36,887 bases of DNA from Streptomyces thermovulgaris. Its GTDB lineage: Bacteria; Actinomycetota; Actinomycetes; Streptomycetales; Streptomycetaceae. Every line of letters begins with the position of its first letter. Within the stretch, counting starts at the first letter, position 1. The stretch covers positions 1-36,887 of the forward strand of contig NZ_MUME01000076.1 in the NCBI RefSeq assembly GCF_002155915.1, given 5' to 3'. Below the pieces are notes generated by a model, which saw only the letters and a list, made by a program, of their open reading frames with translations, was not told the DNA's origin and ran no database searches. The position numbers were made by a program, and so were the translations under genes. Positions 26,052 through 33,429 of the stretch are shown in pieces.

Positions 26052-26438
26052 GTGCAGACCGAGATCGATCCGCGCAACCTGATCGGCCGCAAGGCGTTCG
26101 ACCGCAATGGCCACAAGATCGGCACGGTGGACGAGGTCTACCTCGACGACGCGACCGGGGTGCCGGAGTGGGCGGCCATACGCACCGGCCTGTTCTCCCG
26201 GGACGCCTTCGTGCCCCTGGGGCCGAGCGAGCTGGTGGAGGGCACCCTGCGGGTCCCCTTCGACCGCTCCCTGATCAAGGAGGCCCCCGACTTCGGTGTG
26301 GGCCGCCATCTCTCCCCCGAGCAGGAACTGCAGCTTTACCACCACTACGGCCTGGACGTCACGTCTCCCTCCTCCCTCCCGGACCGCGACACCGGCGATC
26401 TCGCGGGCTCCGGCTCGGGCCCGGACGAGCCCGCCTGA
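26052..26438 (+). CDS. PRC-barrel domain protein
   Basis: This 128-residue cytoplasmic protein starts with a PRC-barrel (about 1-80): NLIGRKAFDRNGHKIGTVDEVYLDDATGVPEWAAIRTGLFSRDAFVPL. A short helix with LSPEQELQLYHHYGLD follows, then a Ser/Asp/Gly-rich tail. Actinobacterial PRC proteins with this layout often carry a second stress-type domain; here it is absent. The exact role is unknown; PRC barrels bind other proteins or RNA. The GTG at 26052 is set by GGAGG 5 bases upstream. It lies between the glycine riboswitch promoter and dinB, and is convergent with dinB (13 bases). Confidence 0.88.
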   Translation: MQTEIDPRNLIGRKAFDRNGHKIGTVDEVYLDDATGVPEWAAIRTGLFSRDAFVPLGPSELVEGTLRVPFDRSLIKEAPDFGVGRHLSPEQELQLYHHYGLDVTSPSSLPDRDTGDLAGSGSGPDEPA

Positions 26439-26451
26439 CACCCGAACGGCG

Positions 26452-27882
26452 TCAGCCGCCTTCGGCAGCGCTCTCCGACGGCACGCGTTCCCCCGTCCGG
26501 TCCCCCGGTTCCGGCAGTGCCGTGTCCTCGGGCCCGGCGGGGACGTGGCGCGCCGACGGCACCAGGGGAAGGGGATCCGCCGGCTCCAGGTCCGGGTCGT
26601 CGACGAAGAAGGTGCGGACCCGGCCCGGCGGGGAGCCGGGGGTCTCGAAGCGGACGGTGACACGGCCCAGGCCGCTGCCCTGGACCCAGCCGTGGCCGTA
26701 CTCGGCGTGCCGTACGTCGTGGCCCGCGAGCCAGCGCCGTTCGGCGGGGGCCGTCCGGTCCGCGGCCGGCTCCTGCTCCGGCTCCTCGTCCGGGTTCCCG
26801 GCCTCCGCGCTCGCCGCCTGGGCGAACAGGTCCTCCTGGGTGTAGTCGGCGAGCCCGGACACGCCCACGCCGAGCAGCCGCACCCCGCCCGTGGTGTCCA
26901 CGGAGGCCAGCAGCCGGGCGGCGGTCTCCCGCACCACCGCGGGGTCGTCCGTGGGCCCCCGCAGGGTCTCGGACCGGGTCAGGGTGGAGAAGTCGTAGCG
27001 GCGCACCTTCAGCACGATGGTGCGCCCCGACAGCCCGGCCGCGCGCAGCCGCCGTACGCACCGGTCGGCGAGCCGCTGCACCTCCAGGCCCACCCGGACG
27101 CGGTCGTGGATGTCCACGTCGTAGGTGTCCTCGACCGACACCGACTTGGCCTCGCGCTCGGCGACGACGGGCCGCTCGTCACGGGCCAGCGCCATGGCGT
27201 ACAGCGCGTGGCCGTGCGCCTTGCCGAGCAGCCGCACCAGTTCGTCCTCCCCCGCCTCGGCGAGTTCGGCGACGGTGTGGATCCCGGCGCGCCGCAGCTG
27301 GTCGTTCGTGGCCGGTCCGACGCCCGGCAGGGCCCGTACGGGCATGGGGCCGAGCAGGGCCCGTTCCGCGCCGGGTTCGATGAGCACCAGCCCGTCGGGC
27401 TTGGCCTTCTCGGAGGCGATCTTGGCGAGCATCTTGGAGGCGGCCAGCCCCACGGAGCCGGTCAGCCCCGTGACGGCCCGGATGTCGGCGCGCAGCTTGA
27501 CCCCCGCCCGCCGGGCCGACTCCGCGTCCCAGGCGGCTCCCCCGGCCTCCAGGTCCACGAACGCCTCGTCCAGGCTCAGCGGCTCCACCAGGGGCGACAG
27601 GGCCCGCAGCAGACTCGTCACCTGTTCGCTGACGGACCGGTAGAAGGCGAAGCGCGGCACCAGGTAGGCGGCGTTCGGCGCCAGCCGCCGCGCCTGGGCC
27701 ATCGGCATCGCCGAGTGGACGCCGAAGGCCCGTGCCTCGTACGAGGCGGTGGCCACCACCCCGCGTGGTCCGAGCCCGCCCACGACGACGGCCTTTCCGC
27801 GCAGACTCGGTTTGGACGCCTGTTCCACCGACGCGTAGAAGGCATCCATGTCGAGATGCAGGATCGTGGGCGCGGTTCTCAC
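26452..27882 (-). CDS. dinB: DNA polymerase IV (Y-family) with C-terminal Tudor-like domain
   Basis: This 476-residue translesion polymerase has the Y-family palm Asp11 in HLDMDAFYASVEQ and the catalytic SLDEAFVD with Asp105/Glu106. Finger, thumb (GVGPATNDQLRRAGI) and little-finger regions follow to about 345. QEDLF at 349-353 is a beta-clamp-binding motif. After a Glu/Pro linker, residues about 385-430 (WLAGHDVRHAEYGHGWVQGSGLGRVTVRFE) resemble the Tudor-like domain at the end of UvrD/PcrA helicases. The start GTG at 27882 gives the family N-terminus (upstream GTG/ATG in frame are alternatives). No ribosome site is clear. No actinobacterial LexA box (GAAC-N4-GTTC) was found upstream. Confidence 0.93.
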   Translation of the reverse strand: MRTAPTILHLDMDAFYASVEQASKPSLRGKAVVVGGLGPRGVVATASYEARAFGVHSAMPMAQARRLAPNAAYLVPRFAFYRSVSEQVTSLLRALSPLVEPLSLDEAFVDLEAGGAAWDAESARRAGVKLRADIRAVTGLTGSVGLAASKMLAKIASEKAKPDGLVLIEPGAERALLGPMPVRALPGVGPATNDQLRRAGIHTVAELAEAGEDELVRLLGKAHGHALYAMALARDERPVVAEREAKSVSVEDTYDVDIHDRVRVGLEVQRLADRCVRRLRAAGLSGRTIVLKVRRYDFSTLTRSETLRGPTDDPAVVRETAARLLASVDTTGGVRLLGVGVSGLADYTQEDLFAQAASAEAGNPDEEPEQEPAADRTAPAERRWLAGHDVRHAEYGHGWVQGSGLGRVTVRFETPGSPPGRVRTFFVDDPDLEPADPLPLVPSARHVPAGPEDTALPEPGDRTGERVPSESAAEGG

Positions 27883-28014
27883 AGCCACGATGCTGTACCA
27901 CACCACTGACAGCGGGCACACGGGCCGTACGGCCCCTGCCGTCCGCGGGAAAGCGCGGGAACCGCGCGAGCCGCGCTCGGGGGCCGGGCACCGGGCGACC
28001 GGGTCGCGGCCCGG

Positions 28015-28656
28015 TCAGACCGCCCGGTTGCGGCGCCGGGCGGCGAGCTCGTCCTGGGGGTTGTGCCCCACCAGGGTCTCCCCGGTGTCGATGCGCTCGC
28101 CGTGCAGCTGCGACAGCGCGTTCTCCACATCGCGCCACACCACGCCGACCGCGATGCCGAAGATGCCCTGGCCTCCCTGCAGGAGGGCGTGCACCTCGTC
28201 GGGCGACGTGCACTCGTACACCGTGGCGCCGTCGCTCATCAGCGTCATCCGCTCCAGATCCCGGAAGCCGCGCTCCCGCAGGTGCTGGACGGCCGTGCGG
28301 ATGTTCTGCAGCGAGACGCCGGTGTCGAGGAAACGCTTGACGATCTTCAGGACGACGACGTCGCGGAAGCTGTACAGGCGCTGCGTGCCGGAACCGTAGG
28401 CGGGCCGCACGCTCGGCTCGACCAGGCCGGTGCGCGCCCAGTAGTCCAGTTGCCGATAGGTGATGCCGGCGGCGGCACAGGCCGTCGGACCGCGGTAGCC
28501 GATCTGCTCGGACGCCATGGACGCCGCCCCCTTGCCGCTCGGCACGGCCGCCGGGCGCAGCGGAGCAAGATCGGTCGCACTGCCCTGGTAGGAGTAACCT
28601 CTCCGGACACCGCGTCCGGGGACACTCCCCGCCGTACTGTCGCCGCTGCTTCTCAC
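28015..28656 (-). CDS. MerR-family regulator (Rv1830 type)
   Basis: This 213-residue regulator has a basic N-terminal tail, then the MerR HTH (about residues 45-120: IGYRGPTACAAAGITYRQLDYWARTGLVEPSVRPAYGSGTQRLYSFRDVVVLKIVKRFLDTGVSLQNIRTAVQHLRER) and a short effector region ending in a conserved GETLVGHNPQDELAARRRNR. It corresponds to M. tuberculosis Rv1830, linked there to cell division. The GTG at 28656 is set by GGAGG with 5 bases. Its own promoter TTGACG-17-TACCGT is present; the 17-base spacer is normal, so it is not the MerR-activated type itself. Two dyads lie upstream of the -35 (28725-28750). Confidence 0.9.
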   Translation of the reverse strand: MRSSGDSTAGSVPGRGVRRGYSYQGSATDLAPLRPAAVPSGKGAASMASEQIGYRGPTACAAAGITYRQLDYWARTGLVEPSVRPAYGSGTQRLYSFRDVVVLKIVKRFLDTGVSLQNIRTAVQHLRERGFRDLERMTLMSDGATVYECTSPDEVHALLQGGQGIFGIAVGVVWRDVENALSQLHGERIDTGETLVGHNPQDELAARRRNRAV

Positions 28657-28686
28657 GCCGACCTCCGTCCTCGACCTGCCTCCTCG

Positions 28687-28715
28687 ACGGTAGGCAGTCA
28701 CCAGGGGTGCGTCAA
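28687..28715 (-). promoter_or_regulatory. Vegetative (HrdB-type) promoter of the Rv1830-type merR gene
   Basis: -35 TTGACG (28715-28710) and -10 TACCGT (28692-28687) are 17 bases apart; a start about 7 bases downstream leaves a leader of roughly 25 bases with the GGAGG site. Confidence 0.75.
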
Positions 28716-28724
28716 CGATCGCCA

Positions 28725-28750
28725 CACTCGGCACGCCGAGTGATAATCAC
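28725..28750. promoter_or_regulatory. Two adjacent dyads upstream of the merR promoter
   Basis: CACTCGGC-AC-GCCGAGTG (28725-28742) is a perfect 8-bp dyad, overlapped at its end by GTGAT-A-ATCAC (28740-28750). Both lie 10-35 bp upstream of the -35, an activator or autoregulator position. Confidence 0.45.
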
Positions 28751-28827
28751 CCTAAGAGTGGTTTCGCGTCCCTGCGCGCAGGGAAGGGCTGACCGGATGC
28801 CCTGGTGACAGGCCTCAGGACTCCCTC

Positions 28828-28863
28828 GCAACCGGCGGTGCACGGACGTGTTCCACCGGTTGC
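28828..28863 (-). terminator. Hairpin after the bifunctional nuclease gene
   Basis: GCAACCGG (28828-28835) pairs with CCGGTTGC (28856-28863); more base pairs form with a bulge (GTG/CAC). It lies 7 bases past the stop of the nuclease gene. Confidence 0.5.
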
Positions 28864-28869
28864 CGACTC

Positions 28870-29343
28870 TCACTGACTGCTGGTGCCGAAGTCCTCCGGC
28901 GAGATCTGGTCGAGGAACTCGCGGAACTTCTCCACCTCGTCCTCCTGCTCGTCCGGAATCGCGATGCCCGCGTCGTCGAGCACCGCGTCGCTGCCGAAGA
29001 TCGGCGTTCCGGTGCGCAGCGCCAGCGCTATGGCGTCGGACGGCCGAGCACTCACCTCGACTCCGCTGGCGAAGACCAGCTCCGCGTAGAAGACGCCCTC
29101 GCGCAGATCCGTGATGCGCACTTCCGTGAGCTCCTGGCCGACGGCCTCCAGCACGTCCTTGAACAAGTCGTGGGTCAGCGGCCTGGCGGGAGCCATGCCC
29201 TGCTGAGCGAAGGCGATCGCCGTCGCCTCCCCCGGACCGATCCAGATGGGGAGGTAACGGTCGCCTCCCACTTCACGCAGGAGCACGATCGGCTGGTTGG
29301 AGGGCATTTCGACCCGGACACCTACGACATCGAGCTCGTTCAC
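28870..29343 (-). CDS. Bifunctional nuclease (DUF151/BFN) family protein
   Basis: This 157-residue protein has the full DUF151/BFN domain: MNELDVVGVRVEMPSNQPIVLLREVGGDRYLPIWIGPGEATAIAFA, VFYAELVFASGVEVSARPSDAIALALRTGTPIF, and an acidic C-terminal tail. Members have RNase/DNase activity in plants and are otherwise poorly known. M. tuberculosis Rv1829 occupies the same place between two merR genes. No ribosome site precedes the GTG; TAGGGT ends 6 bases upstream, so this gene appears leaderless. A hairpin follows. It is on the same strand as the flanking merR genes but has its own promoter element. Confidence 0.93.
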   Translation of the reverse strand: MNELDVVGVRVEMPSNQPIVLLREVGGDRYLPIWIGPGEATAIAFAQQGMAPARPLTHDLFKDVLEAVGQELTEVRITDLREGVFYAELVFASGVEVSARPSDAIALALRTGTPIFGSDAVLDDAGIAIPDEQEDEVEKFREFLDQISPEDFGTSSQ

Positions 29344-29426
29344 ACAGTAACCCTAGGCCGTGCCCGGGAGATTTGGGTAGTCGGGCCGGGAACGGGAAAG
29401 CGATCCGGCCGCCGCGGCCGGCCCGG

Positions 29427-30164
29427 TCAGGGCAGCCGCACCCCGAGTGCCGTCTGCAGCAGGGCCGCGTGCAGCCGCACCGTGAGCGCCGCCAGCTCCT
29501 TCGTACGGGCCTCGGCATGGGCCCTGGTCCGCGGATTGCGATGCCGCCTGAGCGGGGCCACCACCTGGTCGACCAGCCCGGCCTCCCGGTCGGCGGCCGC
29601 CTTCATCATCCGCAGATGACGGGGCTCGATGCCGAAGCGCCCCAGCTCGCAGACGAGCGAGGCCACGGTCACCGCCTCGGCGTCGAAGGAACCGTCCGCC
29701 AACGGAGTGAGCAGCCCGTAGGACTCCCACTCCTGGAGCTCCGCTTCCTCGATCCCGACGGCGGCCAGCAGCTCGGCCCGTCCGATCCGGGCCGCCGTGG
29801 GCGCCTCGGAGGCCGGCGGCCCGGTCTCGCCGTCGCGCTGCCGGCCGAGCACCGGCGGCGGGAGCGCCTCGCCGCGCTCCATCGCGTCCAGATGCTCGCG
29901 GATCACCTTCAGCGGCAGGTAGTGGTCACGCTGCATCCTCAGGACCAGGGCGAGCCGCTCCACGTCGTCCGTGCTGAACTTGCGGTACCCCGAGGGGGTC
30001 CGCTGCGGCTCGACGAGCCCCTCCGACTCCAGGAAACGGATCTTGGAGATGGTGACCTCGGGGAACTCGTCGCGCAGCACGTTCAGCACCGTGCCGATGC
30101 TCATCAGCCCACTGTCCGCGGCGGCGGTGCCGTGTCCCGCACCGCCGCTCGGTGTTCGACGCAT
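29427..30164 (-). CDS. MerR-family regulator (FtsR/Rv1828 type)
   Basis: This 245-residue MerR-type regulator shows the winged HTH (about residues 20-95: LMSIGTVLNVLRDEFPEVTISKIRFLESEGLVEPQRTPSGYRKFSTDDVERLALVLRMQRDHYLPLKVIREHLD). A second half (about 125-245) with GIEEAELQEWESYGLLTPLADGSFDAEAVTVASLVCELGRFGIEPRHLRMM has a second HTH-like effector region. It corresponds to M. tuberculosis Rv1828 and C. glutamicum FtsR, an activator of ftsZ. It follows the FHA gene by 38 bases and is probably cotranscribed with it. An AGGGAAGG site precedes the ATG at 30164. Confidence 0.92.
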   Translation of the reverse strand: MRRTPSGGAGHGTAAADSGLMSIGTVLNVLRDEFPEVTISKIRFLESEGLVEPQRTPSGYRKFSTDDVERLALVLRMQRDHYLPLKVIREHLDAMERGEALPPPVLGRQRDGETGPPASEAPTAARIGRAELLAAVGIEEAELQEWESYGLLTPLADGSFDAEAVTVASLVCELGRFGIEPRHLRMMKAAADREAGLVDQVVAPLRRHRNPRTRAHAEARTKELAALTVRLHAALLQTALGVRLP

Positions 30165-30202
30165 GGACCTTCCCTGGTTCCCCCGGACCGAGTCCGGGGA
30201 GG

Positions 30203-30961
30203 TCAGCTGCCTTGCCGGCTCGAGTAGAACACCAGCCGGTACTTGCCGATCTGCACCTCGTCGCCGTTGGACAGAGCGACCTGGTCGATCCGCTCCCGGT
30301 TGACGTACGTGCCGTTCAGGCTGCCGACGTCGGCCACCGTGAACGTGCCGTCCGGGTTGCGGCGGAACTCCACGTGGCGGCGCGAGACCGTCACGTCGTC
30401 CAGGAAGATGTCGCTCTGCGGGTGACGCCCGGCCGTGGTCAGCTCGCCGTCCAGCAGGAAGCGGCTGCCGGAGTTCGGCCCGCGGCGCACGATCAGCAGG
30501 GCCGACCCGAACGGCAGCGCGTCGACGGCCGCCTGCGCCTCCGGGGAGAGCATCGGCGTCTGACCGGTGGTCTCGGCGTCGTACGCCTCCAGGCCGGAGA
30601 TGGAGATCGTGGACGTCGTCTCCGACGAGCCCTCGGGCGCCACCCCGCCCCGCAGCGGCACACCGCAGTGGGAGCAGAAACGGCTGTTCTCCGCGTTGCG
30701 GTTGCCGCACCTCGTACACGTCAGGGCGGAGTCCCCGCCCGCGCCCGAGGCCGGCGGTTGCCCGAAACCTATGCCGCCCGGCTGGGCAGGGCCGGCCGAC
30801 GGCGCACCCTGGCCACCCGAGGCGTCACTTCCCTGACCGGCCACCTGATCCCGGAACAGCGGGCGCTGACCCTCTGCCTCGGGCTGTGCGCGATGGGGGG
30901 CTGTCGCGTTGTCGCTGCCCTCTCGCGCGCTCTTGCCGAACAACTTCGCAAACAACTTCAC
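30203..30961 (-). CDS. garA: FHA-domain regulator, GarA/OdhI type, with zinc ribbon
   Basis: This 252-residue protein has an N-terminal KLFAKLFGK segment and a Gly/Pro/Gln linker. A zinc ribbon follows (Cys82, Cys85, Cys96, Cys99), then a phosphorylatable SETTSTIS (Thr115/Thr116) like the GarA/OdhI ETTS motif, and the FHA domain (about 150-245) with Gly178-Arg179, Ser193-Arg-Arg-His196 and Asn216-Gly217-Thr218. In relatives PknG/PknB phosphorylate the Thr pair and the unphosphorylated form inhibits 2-oxoglutarate dehydrogenase and controls glutamate enzymes. Mycobacterial GarA has no zinc ribbon, so this form may have extra contacts. GTG start with AAGGGGAA upstream. It heads a unit with the FtsR-type gene. 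Confidence 0.9.
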   Translation of the reverse strand: MKLFAKLFGKSAREGSDNATAPHRAQPEAEGQRPLFRDQVAGQGSDASGGQGAPSAGPAQPGGIGFGQPPASGAGGDSALTCTRCGNRNAENSRFCSHCGVPLRGGVAPEGSSETTSTISISGLEAYDAETTGQTPMLSPEAQAAVDALPFGSALLIVRRGPNSGSRFLLDGELTTAGRHPQSDIFLDDVTVSRRHVEFRRNPDGTFTVADVGSLNGTYVNRERIDQVALSNGDEVQIGKYRLVFYSSRQGS

Positions 30962-31045
30962 GGGCGATTCCCCTTGACCGAAACAGACCCGCCCGTGGGG
31001 CAGGACGAACCCTGACTGTGTACACCGGTCGACCCGGACATCCTC

Positions 31046-31074
31046 ACAACGTCCGTATCCACCAAACAGTTTCC
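31046..31074 (-). promoter_or_regulatory. ECF-sigma-like promoter upstream of the FHA gene
   Basis: On the minus strand GGAAAC (31074-31069) and CGTTGT (31051-31046) are 17 bases apart, close to the SigE-type pattern GGAAC-N16/17-CGTY. It lies about 85 bases upstream of the FHA start codon. Confidence 0.35.
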
Positions 31075-31078
31075 ATCA

Positions 31079-31098
31079 CGCACCGCCCAATCGGTGCG
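31079..31098 (-). terminator. Hairpin after the distal DUF881 gene
   Basis: CGCACCG (31079-31085) and CGGTGCG (31092-31098) form a 7-bp stem with a 6-base loop, just past the DUF881 stop. It separates the DUF881 unit from the FHA unit. Confidence 0.5.
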
Positions 31099-31151
31099 CC
31101 GACCCCCCGCAACCTCATGCCCCTGCCGGACAGCCGCCATGCACCGCCTGT

Positions 31152-32060
31152 TCACTGCGAGGACGACCGAGCGTAGTCAGGGCGCTTCGCCGCTCGCAAG
31201 GCGTCCACGACGATCTTGTCCGACCGCTCGACAGTCACGGTGGCCTGCTCCTTCTCCAGAGTCTGCACCACGCCTCCAGGGATGTTGAGCGCTGGTTCGA
31301 GGTCCTGCGGCTTGCCGATGACCTGGAAACGATAGGGCGCTTGGATCTTGTTCCCGTCGACCTCGACGCTCCTGCCGGAGTCTGCCAGATAGGTGCTCGC
31401 GACCACGCGTACCCCGTTGACCTGGATCGCCTCCGCACCGGCCGCGCGCAGCTCCTGTATCGCGTCGAGCAGCATGTCCGCCTGGACCGTCCCCTTCGTG
31501 TCCTCGATCGTCATCGTGATGCCGGGCCCCTGGGCGGCCACCGTGCCCGCCAGGATGCCGAGTTGCTTCTCTCTCTCGGCCGTCTGCCTGCGGGCCTCCT
31601 CCGCCCGGTCCGAGCTGTTCTCCAGCTCCTGACGCTGCTTCTCGAGACCCTGCTTCTCTTCCTCAAGACGCTGAGTGCGGTCGTCCAGTTCATCGAGGAT
31701 ACGAACAAGATCCTCCTGTCGGGCGCCGCGCAACGCGCTGTCGCCGTCGCTGTGCGAGGCGACCTGGACGGCAAGCCCGAAGCCCAGCCCGAACAGCAGC
31801 AGGGCGACGACGAGTTGGGCCCGGGTGAAACGCGGCGGCCACAGGCCCTGCAGCAGCCTCTGGCGGCCCGTCAGCTCGGGTTCGGCGGTCTCCTGGGCAC
31901 TCCGGTCGCCGCCGGCGTCCTCGGCCGCCCCAGCGGCCGCCAAAGGGGGCACTTCCTCGGGCAACTCCCTGCGCAGCGGCCCCAGCCCGAGGCGTTCGCC
32001 ACGGGAGGTCTCACTTCGCCCGTTCCCGGGCCGTCCGTCCTGGTTGCTCATCGCTCTCAC
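31152..32060 (-). CDS. DUF881 family membrane protein (second copy)
   Basis: This 302-residue protein has a long charged cytoplasmic N-terminus. One transmembrane helix follows (FTRAQLVVALLLFGLGFGLAVQVAS, about 78-102), then a coiled coil rich in Glu/Gln/Lys (about 110-170), and an extracellular DUF881 domain. The TVAAQGPGITMTIEDTKG and NALRAAGAEAIQVNGVRVVASTYL-like segment is typical. The family is the actinobacterial counterpart of YlxW/YlxX in the B. subtilis division cluster. GTG at 32060 overlaps the TGA of the DUF1290 gene (GTGA), so translation is coupled; an ATG at 32051 is the alternative start. Confidence 0.88.
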   Translation of the reverse strand: MRAMSNQDGRPGNGRSETSRGERLGLGPLRRELPEEVPPLAAAGAAEDAGGDRSAQETAEPELTGRQRLLQGLWPPRFTRAQLVVALLLFGLGFGLAVQVASHSDGDSALRGARQEDLVRILDELDDRTQRLEEEKQGLEKQRQELENSSDRAEEARRQTAEREKQLGILAGTVAAQGPGITMTIEDTKGTVQADMLLDAIQELRAAGAEAIQVNGVRVVASTYLADSGRSVEVDGNKIQAPYRFQVIGKPQDLEPALNIPGGVVQTLEKEQATVTVERSDKIVVDALRAAKRPDYARSSSQ

Positions 32061-32389
32061 GCCCGGAACACATGCCGCCGGATCGCCGCGGCGTTGGAGA
32101 AGATGCGGATGCCGAGGACGACCACGACTCCCGTGGACAGCTGGGCGCCCACGCCCAGCTTGTCGCCCAGGAAGACGATCAGTGCGGCGACGACCACGTT
32201 CGACAGGAACGACACGACGAACACCTTGTCGTCGAAGATGCCGTCGAGCATGGCCCGCAGACCGCCGAAGACGGCGTCCAGCGCCGCCACCACGGCGATC
32301 GGCAGATACGGCTCGACGACCGCCGGAACCTCGGGCCGGACCAACAGGCCGGCCACCACTCCCACGACGAGGCCCAGTACGGCGATCAC
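32057..32389 (-). CDS. sbp: DUF1290 small basic protein (Sbp)
   Basis: This 110-residue membrane protein is the DUF1290/Sbp family, with about three hydrophobic helices: VLGLVVGVVAGLLV, YLPIAVVAALDAVFGGLRAML and VFVVSFLSNVVVAALIVFLGDKLGV, and a basic C-terminal end RRHVFRA. In B. subtilis sbp is near ftsA; function is not known. It is translationally coupled on both sides, GTGA overlaps at 32386-32389 and 32057-32060, so the DUF881-DUF1290-DUF881 trio is probably made together and may form one membrane complex. Confidence 0.92.
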   Translation of the reverse strand: MIAVLGLVVGVVAGLLVRPEVPAVVEPYLPIAVVAALDAVFGGLRAMLDGIFDDKVFVVSFLSNVVVAALIVFLGDKLGVGAQLSTGVVVVLGIRIFSNAAAIRRHVFRA

Positions 32390-33282
32390 GATGTGCCCTT
32401 CTCAGTGCTCGGCTGTGCTGTACGTACGATCACACTCGGTGCTGCGGGCAGCCGGAGGTCGCTCTCCACGGAGATGCTGGCCCGGATGCCGTAGTTGTCC
32501 CGCAGAGCGTCCAGGTACAGCCCGTCGGGACTGTCCTGGAACCGGGTGCTCAACTCGTCCCCGTCCCCCACCGCGAGCACCGTGTACGGCGGCACCAGCG
32601 GCCTGTTGTCGACCAGTATGGCGTCACCCGCGGCCCTGATCGCCGACAGGGCGGTCAGCCGCTGTCCGTTGATGGAGACGGCCTCGGCACCCGACTGCCA
32701 CAGCCCGTTGACCACCCGCTGCATGTCCCGGTCGCGCACCCGCCCGGTGTCGGCGAAACCCGACGTCCCGCGCGGGCCGCCGCTGCCGCCGGCGGAGGCC
32801 TCCTTGGCGTCGTTCACGACGAGCTTCACCCCGGGACCGCGCACCTCGACGGCACCCGCCAGCACGCCCACCAGATCGGCCCGGGAGTCGGCGCCGCTGT
32901 GCCTGAGCGCCTGGCGCTGCCGCGCGCTCACCTCGGCGCGCAGCTTGTCGACCGCCTTCTCGAGCTTGTCGGCCGCCTCCGTCTCGCGGTCGATGCGGTC
33001 GATCAGCTCCTGCCGCTCCTTGGCGACGACCGGAGCCGACACACGCGCCTGCGCCGCTCCCACGGTCACGACGAGCGCGGCCAGCACCAGGCCGGCCGCC
33101 AGCCCCAGTTTCGCCCTGACGGTCTTCGGCATGCCGCTCTCGCCCACGGCCCTCTTGCGCGCGGCGGCCTCGGCGTAACCGTCGTCGAGGCTGTGATCCA
33201 TGACACTGGTGATCAACGACATGGAGGCGTCCGGACGGGAGGGCCGCGCGGAGTTGCTCCGAACAGGGGGTTGCTGCGGCAT
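32386..33282 (-). CDS. DUF881 family membrane protein (first copy)
   Basis: This 298-residue protein has a cytoplasmic N-terminus (about 57 residues), one transmembrane segment (KLGLAAGLVLAALVVTVGAAQA, about 58-78), a coiled coil (ELIDRIDRETEAADKLEKAVDKLRAEVS, about 91-119), and an extracellular DUF881 domain with VRGPGVKLVVNDAKE and the SGAEAVSINGQRLTALSAIRAAGDAILV segment. The start ATG at 33282 is favoured over the GTG at 33291 by family alignment. The big hairpin at 33322-33383 leaves under 40 bases for a promoter; GACGAT ends 7 bases before the ATG, so it may be leaderless. It is coupled to DUF1290. Confidence 0.85.
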   Translation of the reverse strand: MPQQPPVRSNSARPSRPDASMSLITSVMDHSLDDGYAEAAARKRAVGESGMPKTVRAKLGLAAGLVLAALVVTVGAAQARVSAPVVAKERQELIDRIDRETEAADKLEKAVDKLRAEVSARQRQALRHSGADSRADLVGVLAGAVEVRGPGVKLVVNDAKEASAGGSGGPRGTSGFADTGRVRDRDMQRVVNGLWQSGAEAVSINGQRLTALSAIRAAGDAILVDNRPLVPPYTVLAVGDGDELSTRFQDSPDGLYLDALRDNYGIRASISVESDLRLPAAPSVIVRTAQPSTEKGTS

Positions 33283-33321
33283 GCCGCACATCGTCGCACG
33301 CCCCGGCCGGGACTTTCGAAC

Positions 33322-33383
33322 GGCCCCACCGGCATGCCGGACAGGCCCTCTTGGGGACAGTTGTCCGGCATGCCGGTGGGGCC
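33322..33383. terminator. Perfect 22-bp inverted repeat after the nucleotidyltransferase gene
   Basis: Arms 33322-33343 and 33362-33383 match without error; the loop is 18 bases. Each arm contains the self-complementary CCGGCATGCCGG. It is a strong insulator between the nucleotidyltransferase gene and the DUF881 unit. Confidence 0.75.
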
Positions 33384-33429
33384 CCTTATTACCGATCGGC
33401 CGCCCGGCTCCGCCGACCGGTGCCCTGGT

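Noticed and set aside
27883..27960. LexA-controlled SOS promoter for dinB
   Set aside because: No GAAC-N4-GTTC type box is visible; only a weak TACAGCAT lies near the start, plus a 14-bp GC palindrome of unknown role.
32386..33291. GTG at 33291 as DUF881 start
   Set aside because: ATG at 33282 gives the family N-terminus MPQQPPVRSN and better spacing to the candidate -10.
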